Program-made: the position numbers and the translations under genes
Part shown: one piece after another, positions 43,936-53,641 of the stretch
Position numbering within the stretch: the first letter of the stretch is position 1
How the letters are laid out: the number at the start of each line of letters is the position of its first letter
Notes under the pieces: generated by a model
The model's input: the letters and a program-made list of their open reading frames with translations, nothing else
What the model was told of the DNA's origin: nothing
Database searches by the model: none
Assembly (NCBI GenBank): GCA_903884235.1
Contig: CAISEB010000038.1
Coordinates: 1-64,000 of the forward strand
DNA from: an uncultured Pseudomonadota bacterium
Lineage (GTDB): Bacteria > Pseudomonadota > Gammaproteobacteria > Steroidobacterales > Steroidobacteraceae
DNA: 64,000 nucleotides
Direction of reading: 5' to 3'

Positions 43936-44889
43936 TCAATCGATGTACAGCGAGCTGACCGACTCCTCGTCGCGGATGCGACGCATCGTCTCGGCGAGCA
44001 GCCCGGCGACGGACAGCTGGCGGATCTTCGGGCACGCCGCTGCGGCCTTGCCGAGCGGAATCGTGTCGGTGACCACGAGTTCGTCCATGACGGAGGCCTG
44101 GATCCGGTCGATCGCCGGACCCGACAGCACCGCGTGCGTGATGTAGGCGACGACGCGCGTCGCGCCCTCTTCCTTGAGCGCCTGCGCGGCCTGGCAGAGC
44201 GTGCCGGCCGTATCGACCATGTCGTCGACGAGCACGCAGGCCTTGCCCTCGACGTCGCCGATGATGTTCATCACCTTCGACTCGTTCGGGCGCGGCCGCC
44301 GCTTGTCGATGATCGCGAGGTCCGCGTCGTCGAGGCGCTTGGCGAGCGCACGGGCCCGCACCACGCCGCCGACGTCCGGGGACACGACGATCATGTTGTC
44401 GTAGGTCTGCTTCCACGCATCGCCAAGCAGCACGGGCGAGGCGTAGACGTTGTCGACTGGGATGTCGAAGAAACCCTGGATCTGGTCCGCGTGCAGGTCG
44501 ACCGTCAGCACGCGGTTGACGCCGGCGCCGGCGATCATGTTCGCGACCAGCTTCGCGGTGATCGCCACGCGCGTGGCGCGCGGCCGGCGATCCTGGCGGG
44601 CGTAGCCGAAGTACGGGATCACGGCCGTGATGCGCCCGGCGCTGGCGCGCTTGCAGGCATCGGCCATCACCAGCAGTTCCATCAGGTGGTCGTTCGCCGG
44701 CGGGCAGGTCGGCTGGACGATGAACACGTCCTTGCCGCGCACGTTCTCCATCAGCTCGAAGGTGACCTCGCCGTCGCTGAAGCGACCGACGTGGGCACGC
44801 CCGAGCGGCAGCTTCAGGTGACGGGAGATATCCTGGGCGAGCGTGGGATTGGCGCTGCCCGCGAACACGGCCATCTGAGTCTCTGACAC
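43936..44889 (-). CDS. prs: Ribose-phosphate pyrophosphokinase
   Basis: 317 residues. Makes PRPP from ribose-5-phosphate and ATP for purine, pyrimidine, His and Trp synthesis. FSDGEV and [37 protein letters not shown] are the ATP-binding segments; [19 protein letters not shown] and the PRPP loop [13 protein letters not shown] are conserved. 43 nt downstream of tRNA-Gln, likely on the same transcript as ispE and the tRNA. Confidence 0.97.
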   Translation of the reverse strand: MSETQMAVFAGSANPTLAQDISRHLKLPLGRAHVGRFSDGEVTFELMENVRGKDVFIVQPTCPPANDHLMELLVMADACKRASAGRITAVIPYFGYARQDRRPRATRVAITAKLVANMIAGAGVNRVLTVDLHADQIQGFFDIPVDNVYASPVLLGDAWKQTYDNMIVVSPDVGGVVRARALAKRLDDADLAIIDKRRPRPNESKVMNIIGDVEGKACVLVDDMVDTAGTLCQAAQALKEEGATRVVAYITHAVLSGPAIDRIQASVMDELVVTDTIPLGKAAAACPKIRQLSVAGLLAETMRRIRDEESVSSLYID

Positions 44890-44932
44890 TGCGTGCTCCC
44901 CGAGAACATTTCACCCGAAGGCGCCGTCGAAG

Positions 44933-45007
44933 TGGCTGGGGCGGAAGGATTCGAACCTTCGCATGGCGGGATCAAAACCCGCTGCCGTACCACTTGGCTA
45001 CGCCCCA
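44933..45007 (-). tRNA. tRNA-Gln (TTG)
   Basis: 75 nt with encoded CCA. Starts T-GGGGCG (the U1-A72 pair typical of tRNA-Gln), anticodon loop TTTTGAT with TTG, T-arm GAAGG-TTCGAAT-CCTTC. Lies between ispE and prs, as in many Gammaproteobacteria. Confidence 0.96.
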
Positions 45008-45016
45008 ACGGCAACC

Positions 45017-45913
45017 CTAGCGCCGGTCCGCCGGGCTCCCCGTCCCCCGCTCCGCCGCGAGTCGCGCGAGCAGGGGCGAGGCCGGGAGCCCCACGGCCGC
45101 AAAACCAATCCAGCCCGCCGGCAGGTCCGCCAGCGCCGCCGCCGCGTGCGCGCGGTCGTCGAACGCCGCGAACACGCAGGCTCCCGATCCGGTCATGCGC
45201 GCCGCGCCGCGGGCGCCGAGCCAGTCGAGGGCGCGGCGGACGGCGGGATGACGGGCGGCGACCACGGGCTCCAGATCGTTCCGGCCCGGCAGCGCCGTGC
45301 CGGCAGCACCGGACAACGGGAAGCCGGATATTGTGATCGGTAGGGAATTTCTTGTCAATTCAGGCGCCTGGAATGCTTCCCGGGTCGCCACCGGAACTCC
45401 CGGAAAGACGACCGCGAAGGCCCGTTCCGGCAACACGACGGGCTCAAGGACTTCGCCGACCCCACGCGCGATGGCATTCGCGCCGCGCACGAAGACCGGC
45501 ACGTCGGCGCCGAGCGCGAGCCCGAGGGCGGCGAGCTCATCGGTCGATAACCCGAGGCCCCACAGGGCGTTGAGCGCGACGAGGGTCGTCGCGGCATCCG
45601 AGCTGCCGCCGCCGAGACCGGCGCCGAGCGGGATCCGCTTGGTCACGGCGAGCCTGGCACCGAGCTCGGGCCGCCCCACCCGCTCGCGCAGGAGCCGGGC
45701 CGCCCGCACCACCAGGTCCTCGTCCGCCGGAACGCCCGGCGCCCCGCCCACGCGCTCGATCCGCCCGTCCGCCCGGGGCTCGATCGCGAGCTCGTCGGTC
45801 CAGTCGATGACCTGGAACAGCGTCTCGAGCTCGTGGTAGCCATCGGCACGGCGGCCCGTCACGTGCAGGAACAGGTTGAGCTTGGCCGGCGCCGGCCACG
45901 GGGCCGCGCTCAC
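45017..45913 (-). CDS. ispE: 4-diphosphocytidyl-2-C-methyl-D-erythritol kinase
   Basis: 298 residues. Phosphorylates CDP-ME in the MEP isoprenoid pathway. GHMP motifs: PAPAKLNLFLHVTGRRADGYHELET at the start, PLGAGLGGGSSDAA (ATP loop) and MTGSGACVFAAFD near the end. GTG start in a 4-nt GTGA overlap with lolB. Followed at 9 nt by tRNA-Gln. Confidence 0.96.
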   Translation of the reverse strand: MSAAPWPAPAKLNLFLHVTGRRADGYHELETLFQVIDWTDELAIEPRADGRIERVGGAPGVPADEDLVVRAARLLRERVGRPELGARLAVTKRIPLGAGLGGGSSDAATTLVALNALWGLGLSTDELAALGLALGADVPVFVRGANAIARGVGEVLEPVVLPERAFAVVFPGVPVATREAFQAPELTRNSLPITISGFPLSGAAGTALPGRNDLEPVVAARHPAVRRALDWLGARGAARMTGSGACVFAAFDDRAHAAAALADLPAGWIGFAAVGLPASPLLARLAAERGTGSPADRR

Positions 45914-46497
45914 GGGGTGCCCGCCCGCCAGCGATCGACGAGCACCCGGATCCGGGTCGTCCCGCGCGTCATCTCGATCTGGCCGGGCAGCGGCCCCGGC
46001 GCACCGGCCACCGCGCCGAACGCGCGCGCGGCGATGCGCCAGCCGGACTGCTCGAAGCCGTCCGCGCCGGTCGCCTCCACGGCGATCCCGGGCGCCGGAA
46101 CCCCGAGAAGCCAGTAGCGCAGTGACTCGAGCGGCAGCGGAAACCCGATCCGGGTGCTCAGCACCGGTTCGAGCGCGTCGTAGGGCGCGGCGATCTCGAT
46201 GGGCGCCTCGGAGCCGGACTCGATCCGGATCCGGTCGGCGGCGATCGAGATGCGCGCCGCGCCGGCCCCGAACGGCCCGCGCACCGACAGCTCGCCGTCG
46301 CCAGGCACCTGGCGCCAGTCGAAATGCGCGCTGAAGCCATCCTGGGCGGTGCGCACGGCGAGTCGGCCCGTGGCCTGCCAGGTCTCGAGTCGCGCGATTG
46401 CGGCCGGATCCCGCGGCATCGGAGCGGACGGCCGGGGCGGCATCGCGCTGCACGCGCCGAGCAGCCCGACGAGGCAGCAAAGCAGCGCCCGCCGCAC
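45910..46497 (-). CDS. lolB: Outer-membrane lipoprotein receptor LolB
   Basis: 195 residues. GTG start, lipobox LLGAC, then the LolB fold: WQATGRLAVRTAQDGFSAHFDWRQ and YWLLGVPAPG. It receives lipoproteins from LolA and inserts them in the outer membrane. Similarity is moderate, but the position between a TPR lipoprotein and ispE (lolB-ispE-prs) is the standard one. Starts 2 nt after the TPR gene. Confidence 0.9.
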   Translation of the reverse strand: MRRALLCCLVGLLGACSAMPPRPSAPMPRDPAAIARLETWQATGRLAVRTAQDGFSAHFDWRQVPGDGELSVRGPFGAGAARISIAADRIRIESGSEAPIEIAAPYDALEPVLSTRIGFPLPLESLRYWLLGVPAPGIAVEATGADGFEQSGWRIAARAFGAVAGAPGPLPGQIEMTRGTTRIRVLVDRWRAGTP

Positions 46498-46499
46498 GA

Positions 46500-48170
46500 T
46501 CAGTTCACCGCGCCCGGATGGCTCGCCAGGGCCTGTTCGAGGTGGCGCTCGCCGGGGCTGCGCTCGAGCGCAGCCTTCCAGGTCTGCACGGCGCCCGCCT
46601 GGTCGCCGAGTCCCCACTGCACGAGGCCGAGGTGGGCGGCGATCTCGCCGTCCGGCTCCAGCCGGTAGGCCTGCTGCAGCCACGGCAGCGCCTCCGCGTC
46701 GTGGCCACGGCGGTGCAGCACCCAGCCCAGGCTGTCGCGGATCGCGGAACTGTCCGGTCGCACGGCCCAGGCCGCGCGGATCAGCCGCTCGGCTTCGGGC
46801 AATTCGCGCTCGTGATCGGCGAGCGTGTAGCCGAGCGCGTTCAGGGCCGTGGGATCGCCCGGGCGGGCGCGCACGACCGAGCGGAGCGTCGTCAGCGCCT
46901 CGTCGACACGACCCGCGCTCTCGAGCACGGTCGCGCGCGCGTAGCGTGGCTCGTCCCGGTCCGGATAGGTCGCGCTCGTCCGCTCGAGCAGCGCGAGCGC
47001 GTCGGGCAGGCGCCCGCCGTCCGCCATGATCTGGGCGCGCGCGGCGCTGACCTCGACCCGGAACTCGGGCGCGCCGGCGAGGAAATCGTCGAGCTGGCGC
47101 GCGGCCGCCGCCGCCTGGCCAAGGTCGATCGCGAGGCGGTAGGCGCGCAGCTGCGCCGCCACCGCGCGGGTGCCGCCCGTCACACGCGCGTACAGGAGCA
47201 CCGAACGCGGGTACTCCCCCTTGCGATCCGCGACCATGGCGAGTGCGTACATCGCCCGATCGCCATTGCGGCCGCTCGCCAGCAGCTCGGACAGCCGCAT
47301 CGTCGCGTCGTCGTAGCGGCGCGCGTCGATGTCGAAGCCGGCGAGCCCCTCGAGCGCCTCGGGCCGCGCGACCCGCGAATCCAGCAGGTCGGAAAACGCC
47401 GCCCGCGCCTCCGCGCCACGGTCGCAGGCGCCGAGTAGCCATGCATTCAGCAGGCGATCGCCGTCCCCGGCGTCCGCGGCCAGCAAGCCGCTGTCCCGCA
47501 GGCCACCCTCGCAGTCGCCACCGGCGACGCGCGCCCGCGCCACGATCGAGCGGGCGGCGCGCAGGTCCGGGCGCAGTTCGAGCGCGTGCGCGGCGGCGGC
47601 GAGCGCCGCCGGGGAATCTCCGGCACTGAGCGCCAGCATCGCGCTGGTGAGCGCCGCTTCGGGGACGTCGGGGTATCGCTTCGCGAGGCGGCCGACGACC
47701 TGCGCGATACCGGTGTCGTTGCGCAGCTGGCCGAACGACTCGCCGAATGCCGTGAAGGCCTCGGCCGGAGTGGGGTAGGCCGAGGCGAGCAGCGTCGCGA
47801 GCTCGCGCTCGGCCGCCTCGCGCTCGTCGAGCTCGAGCAGGCCGACGACGAGGAACCGGCGCGCCGTCTCGTTCTTCGGGTCGCGCGCAAGCCAATCCCG
47901 CGCGAGCCCGACGAGCACGTGTTCCTGGGAGTGGTCGAAGGCGACCTTCAGCGCGTGTTCGGCGAGGGCATCGTCGTGGCGTTCCGCCGCGGCACGGGCG
48001 TAGAGGCGGGCCGCCCGGGCGTAATCGGCGCGTTCGAGGGCAATCTCCGCCGAAACGAGCCCGCCCGGGCCCGGCGAGCCGCCCGGCAGGCCGGACGCCG
48101 CGCAGCCGCCCAGCAGCAGGGCCAGGACCGGGGCCAGAACGACGCGGCGCAGCGGACATCGGAGCATCAT
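46500..48170 (-). CDS. TPR-repeat lipoprotein
   Basis: 556 residues. Lipobox LLGGC (Cys near 23). The rest is helical with many TPR-like repeats, clearest at the C-terminus (ALNALGYTLADHERELPEAERLI and DSLGWVLHRRGHDAEALPWLQQAY). Homologues sit upstream of lolB in other gammaproteobacteria. Probably a periplasm-facing scaffold; the exact role is unknown. Two ATGs in tandem at 48170 and 48167. Divergent from hemA. Confidence 0.87.
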   Translation of the reverse strand: MMLRCPLRRVVLAPVLALLLGGCAASGLPGGSPGPGGLVSAEIALERADYARAARLYARAAAERHDDALAEHALKVAFDHSQEHVLVGLARDWLARDPKNETARRFLVVGLLELDEREAAERELATLLASAYPTPAEAFTAFGESFGQLRNDTGIAQVVGRLAKRYPDVPEAALTSAMLALSAGDSPAALAAAAHALELRPDLRAARSIVARARVAGGDCEGGLRDSGLLAADAGDGDRLLNAWLLGACDRGAEARAAFSDLLDSRVARPEALEGLAGFDIDARRYDDATMRLSELLASGRNGDRAMYALAMVADRKGEYPRSVLLYARVTGGTRAVAAQLRAYRLAIDLGQAAAAARQLDDFLAGAPEFRVEVSAARAQIMADGGRLPDALALLERTSATYPDRDEPRYARATVLESAGRVDEALTTLRSVVRARPGDPTALNALGYTLADHERELPEAERLIRAAWAVRPDSSAIRDSLGWVLHRRGHDAEALPWLQQAYRLEPDGEIAAHLGLVQWGLGDQAGAVQTWKAALERSPGERHLEQALASHPGAVN

Positions 48171-48279
48171 GGGGCCACTATATCCCATGGCCCCCGGGAC
48201 GCCCGCCATCGCCGGTGCTTGCCGGCGGCGCCCCGGTACCCGACAATCCCCGCCGCACCCGACCCTGCTCAGGCCACGC

Positions 48280-49527
48280 ATGCCCCTCGTCGTCGTCGGG
48301 ATCAACCATCGCACTGCACCGCTCGAGGTGCGTGAGAAGGTGGTCTTCGGCCCCAGCCATCTCCCTGCCGCTCTGCAGGCGCTCGCCCATGGCGGCGCCA
48401 GCGAGAACGTCATCGTATCGACGTGCAACCGCACGGAGCTGTACTGCGTCGCCGATTCGTCGGCCGACCTCGGCGCGTGGCTCGCGAACTACCATGGCGT
48501 CACCCGCGGACTGGACGACAGCCTGTACGTGCACCGCGACGAGCGCGCCGTGGAGCACGCCTTCGCGGTCGCCTCGGGCCTCGACTCGATGGTGCTCGGC
48601 GAACCGCAGATCCTCGGCCAGTTGAAGGACGCGTACCGGGCCGCCCAGGACCACGGCACCGTCGGGCCGCTGCTCAACCGCCTGTTCCAGTCGACCTTCT
48701 CGGTTGCCAAGCGCGTGCGCACGGAGACGCGGATCGGCGCGAACGCGGTCTCGGTCGCCTACGCCGCAGTCAGCCTCGCGCGCCAGATCTTCGCCGGCTT
48801 CTCGCAGCACACGGCGCTGCTGGTCGGCGCCGGCGAGACGATCGCCCTCGCCGCCCGCCACCTGCACTCGCAGGGCCTCAAGCGGATGATCATCGCCAAT
48901 CGAAGCCTCGACCGGGCACAGGCGCTCGCGGCCGAATTCAACGGCTCGGCCATCACGCTCGATGCACTGCAGAACCACCTCGCCGAGGCGGACATCGTCA
49001 TCAGCTCGACCGCGAGCCCGCACGCGGTAATCACGACCGCGGATGTCGAGGCTGCGCTCACCGCCCGCCGCCGCAAGCCGATCTTCATGGTCGACATCGC
49101 GGTACCGCGCGACATCGAGGCCGGCGTCGCTGACTTCGAGGACGTGTACCTCTACACGATCGACGACCTGCAGAACTTCGTCACGCAGAACCTCAAGGCG
49201 CGCGAGGACGAGGCGCGCGAGGCCCGGATCCTCATCGAGGAAGAAGTCGGCCGGTTCATGTCGAGCCTGCGCGGCCAGCACGCCGTGCCGACCATCCGCG
49301 AGCTGCGCACCACCGCCGAGAATGTCCGCGCGCAGACGCTCGACCAGGCGGTGCGACTGCTGCACTCCGGTCGCTCGCCGGAGGACGCGTTGCAGTACCT
49401 CGCCGACACGCTGACCCACCGGCTCGTGCATGCCCCGAGCCACGTGCTGCGCCAGGCCGGCGAGACCGGCGACGAAGCGCTCGTGCACGCTGCCCGCCGG
49501 CTGTTCCACCTCGACGCCGACGAATGA
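48280..49527 (+). CDS. hemA: Glutamyl-tRNA reductase
   Basis: 415 residues. First step of C5 tetrapyrrole synthesis: glutamyl-tRNA to glutamate semialdehyde with NADPH. Nucleophile Cys49 in [35 protein letters not shown] loop [14 protein letters not shown] and [12 protein letters not shown] at 48280 is chosen by the conserved [13 protein letters not shown] start. Its stop overlaps the prfA start. Confidence 0.97.
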   Translation: MPLVVVGINHRTAPLEVREKVVFGPSHLPAALQALAHGGASENVIVSTCNRTELYCVADSSADLGAWLANYHGVTRGLDDSLYVHRDERAVEHAFAVASGLDSMVLGEPQILGQLKDAYRAAQDHGTVGPLLNRLFQSTFSVAKRVRTETRIGANAVSVAYAAVSLARQIFAGFSQHTALLVGAGETIALAARHLHSQGLKRMIIANRSLDRAQALAAEFNGSAITLDALQNHLAEADIVISSTASPHAVITTADVEAALTARRRKPIFMVDIAVPRDIEAGVADFEDVYLYTIDDLQNFVTQNLKAREDEAREARILIEEEVGRFMSSLRGQHAVPTIRELRTTAENVRAQTLDQAVRLLHSGRSPEDALQYLADTLTHRLVHAPSHVLRQAGETGDEALVHAARRLFHLDADE

Positions 49528-50603
49528 GGGACTCGATCCGCCGGCGCCTCGAGCGGCTCGCGGACCGCTACGAGGAAGTGGGCCGACTGCTGTCCGATCC
49601 GGCCCTGCAGGGTCGCAGCGACACGTTCCGCGAACTGTCGATGGAATACGCGCGCCTCGAACCGGTCACCCAGCGCTTCGGGGCGTTCCGGCAGCTCGAG
49701 CGGGAGGCCGCGGCGGCGGCCGAGATGTCCGGGGATGCGGATCCGGACATGCGCGCGATGGCGGCCGACGAGCAGCGCCTCGTCGCCGAGCGCCTCGCCG
49801 GCTCCGAGGCCGACCTGCAGCGGCTGCTGATCCCGAAGGACCCGCACGACGACGGCAACATCTACCTCGAGATCCGCGCCGGCACGGGCGGTGACGAGGC
49901 CGCGATCTTCGCCGGGGACCTGTACCGCATGTACACGCGCTACGCGGAATCCCGGCGCTGGACCGTGGAAATCGTGTCGGCGAGCCTCGGCGAGCACGGC
50001 GGCTACCGCGAGGTCATCAGCCGCGTCGTCGGCAAGGGCGCGTACTCGCGACTCAAGTTCGAGTCGGGCACCCATCGCGTGCAGCGCGTCCCGGCGACCG
50101 AGGCGCAGGGCCGGATCCACACCTCGACCTGCACGGTCGCGATCCTGCCGGAGATGGCCGAGGTCGAGGAGGTCGTCATCGCGGATTCCGACCTGCGCGT
50201 CGACACTTACCGCGCCTCCGGCGCCGGCGGCCAGCACGTCAACAAGACCGAATCCGCGATCCGCATCACGCACATCCCGACCGGCGTCGTCGTCGAATGC
50301 CAGGACGAGCGCTCGCAGCACAAGAACCGCTCGCGCGCGATGTCCCTTCTGAAGGCGCGCCTGCTGCAGGCGGAGCGCGAGAAACAGTCGTCGCAGCAGG
50401 CGGCCTCGCGCAAGCTGCAGGTCGGCACGGGCGACCGCTCCGAGCGCATCCGCACCTACAACTTCCCGCAGGGCCGGCTCACCGACCACCGCATCGAGCT
50501 GACCCTGTACAAGCTCGACCAGATCATCCAGGGCGACCTCGACGACGTGCTCGACCCGCTCGCGCGCGAGTTCGAAGCCGAAGAACTCGCGGCACTCGAA
50601 TGA
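49524..50603 (+). CDS. prfA: Peptide chain release factor 1
   Basis: 359 residues. Recognises UAA and UAG. Stop-reading tripeptide PAT at 190-192 ([14 protein letters not shown]) distinguishes RF1 from RF2; the GGQ for peptide release is at 235-237 ([15 protein letters not shown]). ATG overlaps the hemA stop (ATGA), and the stop overlaps the prmC start, so the three are coupled. Confidence 0.98.
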   Translation: MRDSIRRRLERLADRYEEVGRLLSDPALQGRSDTFRELSMEYARLEPVTQRFGAFRQLEREAAAAAEMSGDADPDMRAMAADEQRLVAERLAGSEADLQRLLIPKDPHDDGNIYLEIRAGTGGDEAAIFAGDLYRMYTRYAESRRWTVEIVSASLGEHGGYREVISRVVGKGAYSRLKFESGTHRVQRVPATEAQGRIHTSTCTVAILPEMAEVEEVVIADSDLRVDTYRASGAGGQHVNKTESAIRITHIPTGVVVECQDERSQHKNRSRAMSLLKARLLQAEREKQSSQQAASRKLQVGTGDRSERIRTYNFPQGRLTDHRIELTLYKLDQIIQGDLDDVLDPLAREFEAEELAALE

Positions 50604-51436
50604 TCCGCGCCGCACTCGAGGCGGCCACGCGGCGCCTCGCCCGGACTTCGTCCAGCGCCCGGCTCGACGCCGAATTGCTGCTCGCGGACCTGCTCGCCAT
50701 CGGCCGCGCCCAGCTGCTCGCCCGCGACACCGACACCCTGACCGCGGAGCAGCACGCCGCGTTCGCGACGCGGATCGCGCGACGCGCGAACGGCGAGCCG
50801 GTGGCCTACCTGCTCGGACGCCGCGACTTCTGGACCCTGACCCTCGCGGTCGGGCCCGGCGTGCTCGTGCCGCGCCCGGAGACCGAGCTGCTGGTCGAGG
50901 CGGCGCTCGAGGCCATGGCCGGGCGCACGGCGCCGCGGGTCCTCGACCTCGGCACGGGCAGCGGCGCGATCGGGCTCGCGATCGCCTGCGCCCGTCCCGA
51001 CGCCCACGTCGACCTGCTGGACGCCAGCCCCGCCGCGCTCGCCATCGCCGAGGCGAACCGCCGCACGCTCGGCCTCGGCAACGCCCGGACGCTGCCGGGG
51101 GACTGGTTCGCGGGGCTCGGGTCGGCGCGCTACGACGCGATCCTGTCGAACCCGCCCTATCTGGCCGATTCGGATCCACACCTTGCGAGCCTGGAGCTCG
51201 CGCACGAACCGCCGGTGGCGCTCGTCGCCGGCCCAACCGGGCTCGAGGCCCTCGCGGCGATCGCGAGGCGCGCGCTTGGCCACCTGGAGCCGGGCGGCCT
51301 GGTCGCGCTCGAGCATGGCGCCACGCAGGGCGAGGCGGTGCGCAGCCTGCTGGCCGGCGCCGGATTTGGCGCCATCCGCACGCGATTCGACCTCGCCGGG
51401 CTCGAACGCGCGACGCAGGGCACCCGTCCCGACTAG
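50600..51436 (+). CDS. prmC: Release factor glutamine methyltransferase
   Basis: 278 residues. Methylates the Gln of the GGQ motif in RF1 and RF2. SAM loop [16 protein letters not shown] and catalytic NPPY at 184-187. The N-terminal helical domain ends in [14 protein letters not shown] and [17 protein letters not shown] overlap with prfA. Confidence 0.97.
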   Translation: MIRAALEAATRRLARTSSSARLDAELLLADLLAIGRAQLLARDTDTLTAEQHAAFATRIARRANGEPVAYLLGRRDFWTLTLAVGPGVLVPRPETELLVEAALEAMAGRTAPRVLDLGTGSGAIGLAIACARPDAHVDLLDASPAALAIAEANRRTLGLGNARTLPGDWFAGLGSARYDAILSNPPYLADSDPHLASLELAHEPPVALVAGPTGLEALAAIARRALGHLEPGGLVALEHGATQGEAVRSLLAGAGFGAIRTRFDLAGLERATQGTRPD

Positions 51437-51480
51437 AATCGCCACCGCGGCGGCACGCCTTGCCCGCCGGGAGAATTCTC

Positions 51481-51972
51481 GTGCTCAAGTTCCAGACATC
51501 GCTCGGCAGCTTCCTGGTCGAGCTGCACACCGAAGACGCCCCGATCACCTGCAAGAATTTCCTCGAATACGCCAACGCCGGACATTTCGACGGCACGGTG
51601 TTCCATCGCGTCATCCCGAACTTCGTGATCCAGGGCGGCGGACTGACGGCCGACATGGCGCAGAAGAAGACCCGCGCGCCGATCAAGAACGAGGCCTCGA
51701 ACGGCCTCAAGAACCGCCGCGGCAGCCTGTCGATGGCCCGCACCAACGACCCGGACAGCGCGACCTCGCAGTTCTTCGTGAACCTCAAGGACAACGCGTT
51801 CCTCGACCCGGGCCGCGGCAACGCCGGCTACGCGGTGTTCGCGCACGTCATGGAAGGCATGGACGTGGTCGACAAGATCGCCGCCGTGCAGACCGGATCG
51901 CGCGGCATGCACGAGGATGTCCCGGTCGAGCCGGTCGTGCTCGAGTCGGTCACCGTCGTCCCGAAGGGCTGA
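51481..51972 (+). CDS. ppiB: Cyclophilin-type peptidyl-prolyl isomerase
   Basis: 163 residues, no signal peptide, so cytoplasmic PpiB type. FHRVIPNFVIQGGG contains the catalytic Arg; SMARTNDPDSATSQFFVNLKDN and YAVFAHVMEGMDVVDKIA complete the fold. GTG at 51481 has GGGAG 7 nt upstream; an in-frame TTG at 51460 is less likely. Confidence 0.93.
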   Translation: MLKFQTSLGSFLVELHTEDAPITCKNFLEYANAGHFDGTVFHRVIPNFVIQGGGLTADMAQKKTRAPIKNEASNGLKNRRGSLSMARTNDPDSATSQFFVNLKDNAFLDPGRGNAGYAVFAHVMEGMDVVDKIAAVQTGSRGMHEDVPVEPVVLESVTVVPKG

Positions 51973-52001
51973 TCCCCTCCCGGGGGACCGGGGCGCCGGC
52001 G

Positions 52002-52712
52002 GTGCTACGCCGTATCAGGAATGCGCTGTTGTGGGTCGTGGGGCTGTTCCTGGCCACCACGATCGGCGCCGTGCTGGTAATGCGGTGGATCCCGCCGGTC
52101 TCCAGCGCCTTCATCGTCGGCAGCTACCTGTCGGCGTGGGCGGACGGCGACTGGCACTGGCACGCCGAACGGCAGTGGACGCCCTACGAGCGGATCTCCC
52201 GCAACGCGAAGCTCGCCGTCATTTCCTCCGAGGACCAGCGCTTCATGCTGCACTCGGGCTTCGACTTCCAGGCTATCGACAAGGCCATTCAGGAAGGCGA
52301 ACAGGGCCGCCGGCTGCGCGGCGCGAGCACGATCACGCAGCAGGTCGCGAAGAACCTGTTCCTGTGGCCCGGCCATAGCTTCGTGCGCAAGGGGCTCGAG
52401 GCCTACCTGACGGTGGTCATCGAGGCGTGCTGGCCGAAGCGCCGCATCCTCGAGGTCTATCTCAACGTCGCGGAGTTCGGCACGGGCGTGTACGGAGTCG
52501 GCGCGGCGGCACCCCGGTTCTTCCACACGGCCCCGGCGCGGCTGACGCCGGGCCAGGCCGCGATGCTCGCGGCGGTGCTGCCGAGCCCGCGCCACCTGCG
52601 CATCGAGCGACCCAGCGGTTACCTGTTGCGGCGCCAGGCCGCGATCGAAGCCCAGATGCAGCTGATCGGCGCGTCGGAGTTCGCGCGCGGCATCGACCCA
52701 CCGCGACGCTGA
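52002..52712 (+). CDS. mtgA: Monofunctional biosynthetic peptidoglycan transglycosylase
   Basis: 236 residues. One N-terminal membrane helix (about 8-30), then a GT51 domain: ISSEDQRFMLHSGFDFQAI with the catalytic Glu, RGASTITQQVAKNLFLWPGHSFVRKGLEAYLT, and KRRILEVYLNVAEFGTGVYGVGAAA. It polymerises glycan strands without a transpeptidase domain. GTG start at 52002. Convergent with hslO. Confidence 0.95.
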   Translation: MLRRIRNALLWVVGLFLATTIGAVLVMRWIPPVSSAFIVGSYLSAWADGDWHWHAERQWTPYERISRNAKLAVISSEDQRFMLHSGFDFQAIDKAIQEGEQGRRLRGASTITQQVAKNLFLWPGHSFVRKGLEAYLTVVIEACWPKRRILEVYLNVAEFGTGVYGVGAAAPRFFHTAPARLTPGQAAMLAAVLPSPRHLRIERPSGYLLRRQAAIEAQMQLIGASEFARGIDPPRR

Positions 52713-52721
52713 CGCCGCCCG

Positions 52722-53636
52722 CTACTGGAGCACGCGCGGCCCGGAGGCAGGCTCGGCTGCGGCGAACAGCGCGGAGACATCGACCGCGTCGTACTGCCAC
52801 GCGCGGTTGCAGAACTCGCATCGCACCTCGACCTGCCCGCGCTCCGCGAGGATCTCGCGGACCTCGACTTCGCCGAGCGAACGCAGGATGCCGCTGACCC
52901 GCTCGCGCGCGCAGGCGCACTGGAAGTACACCGGCGCCGGCTCGAACACGCGCAGGTCCTCTTCGTGGAACAGGCGCCGCAGCAGCTCGTCGGCCGTGAG
53001 CCCAGCGAGCTCCGCCTCCGTGATCGTCGAGGCGAGGTGGACGATGCGATTCCAGTCCTCGTCGCCGTCGGCGGCCGAATGCTCTATTTCACTGGCCGCG
53101 GCGGATGCCCCGGACGGCAGGCGCTGCAGCAGCAGTCCTGCCGCACGCTCCGGCGTCGCGACGAGCCACAGGCGCGTCGGCAGCTGCTCGGACTGCTGGA
53201 AGTAGGACTCGAAGCAGGCCGCCAGCCCCTCGCCCAAGAGCGGCACGACGCCCTGGTAGCGCGACTGGCGGTCCTCGCTCTCGACGGTGACGAACATCCG
53301 GCCCTCGCCGACGAGCGCGTCGATGCTGGACCTGCCGGCCGGCGGCTCGCCGGTCCAGCGGGCAACGCCGCGCACGGCCATCTGGTGCGTCGCCTGCACG
53401 ACCATCAGGTGCATGATCCCCGGGCCCTCCACCTGCAGCGTGAGGCGACCCTCGAACTTCACGGTCGCGGCGAGCAGCACCGTCGCCGCGACGCCTTCGC
53501 CGAGGACCCGGCGGATCGGCTCGGGGTAGGCATGGTGCTCGGCCAGCGCGCGCCAGGATGCATCCAGGTGCACGAGGTGGCCGCGTACCGGAAAGCGGTC
53601 GAAGACGAAGCGCCGGATGATGTCGCCGTCGTGCAC
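52722..53636 (-). CDS. hslO: Hsp33 redox-regulated chaperonin
   Basis: 304 residues. Zinc-binding and redox-switch cysteines as CxC (QCACARERV) and CxxC (RCEFCNR) near the C-terminus. VQATHQMAVRGVARW lies in the core. Oxidation releases zinc and activates holding of unfolded proteins. GTG start at 53636, 5 nt after gatB, so probably the last gene of gatCAB-hslO. Confidence 0.94.
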   Translation of the reverse strand: MHDGDIIRRFVFDRFPVRGHLVHLDASWRALAEHHAYPEPIRRVLGEGVAATVLLAATVKFEGRLTLQVEGPGIMHLMVVQATHQMAVRGVARWTGEPPAGRSSIDALVGEGRMFVTVESEDRQSRYQGVVPLLGEGLAACFESYFQQSEQLPTRLWLVATPERAAGLLLQRLPSGASAAASEIEHSAADGDEDWNRIVHLASTITEAELAGLTADELLRRLFHEEDLRVFEPAPVYFQCACARERVSGILRSLGEVEVREILAERGQVEVRCEFCNRAWQYDAVDVSALFAAAEPASGPRVLQ

Positions 53637-53641
53637 CGGGA

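Noticed and set aside
42472-44886. 804-codon plus-strand open frame opposite pth, rplY and prs
   Set aside because: Crosses three well-defined minus-strand genes and gives Arg/His/Asp-biased sequence.
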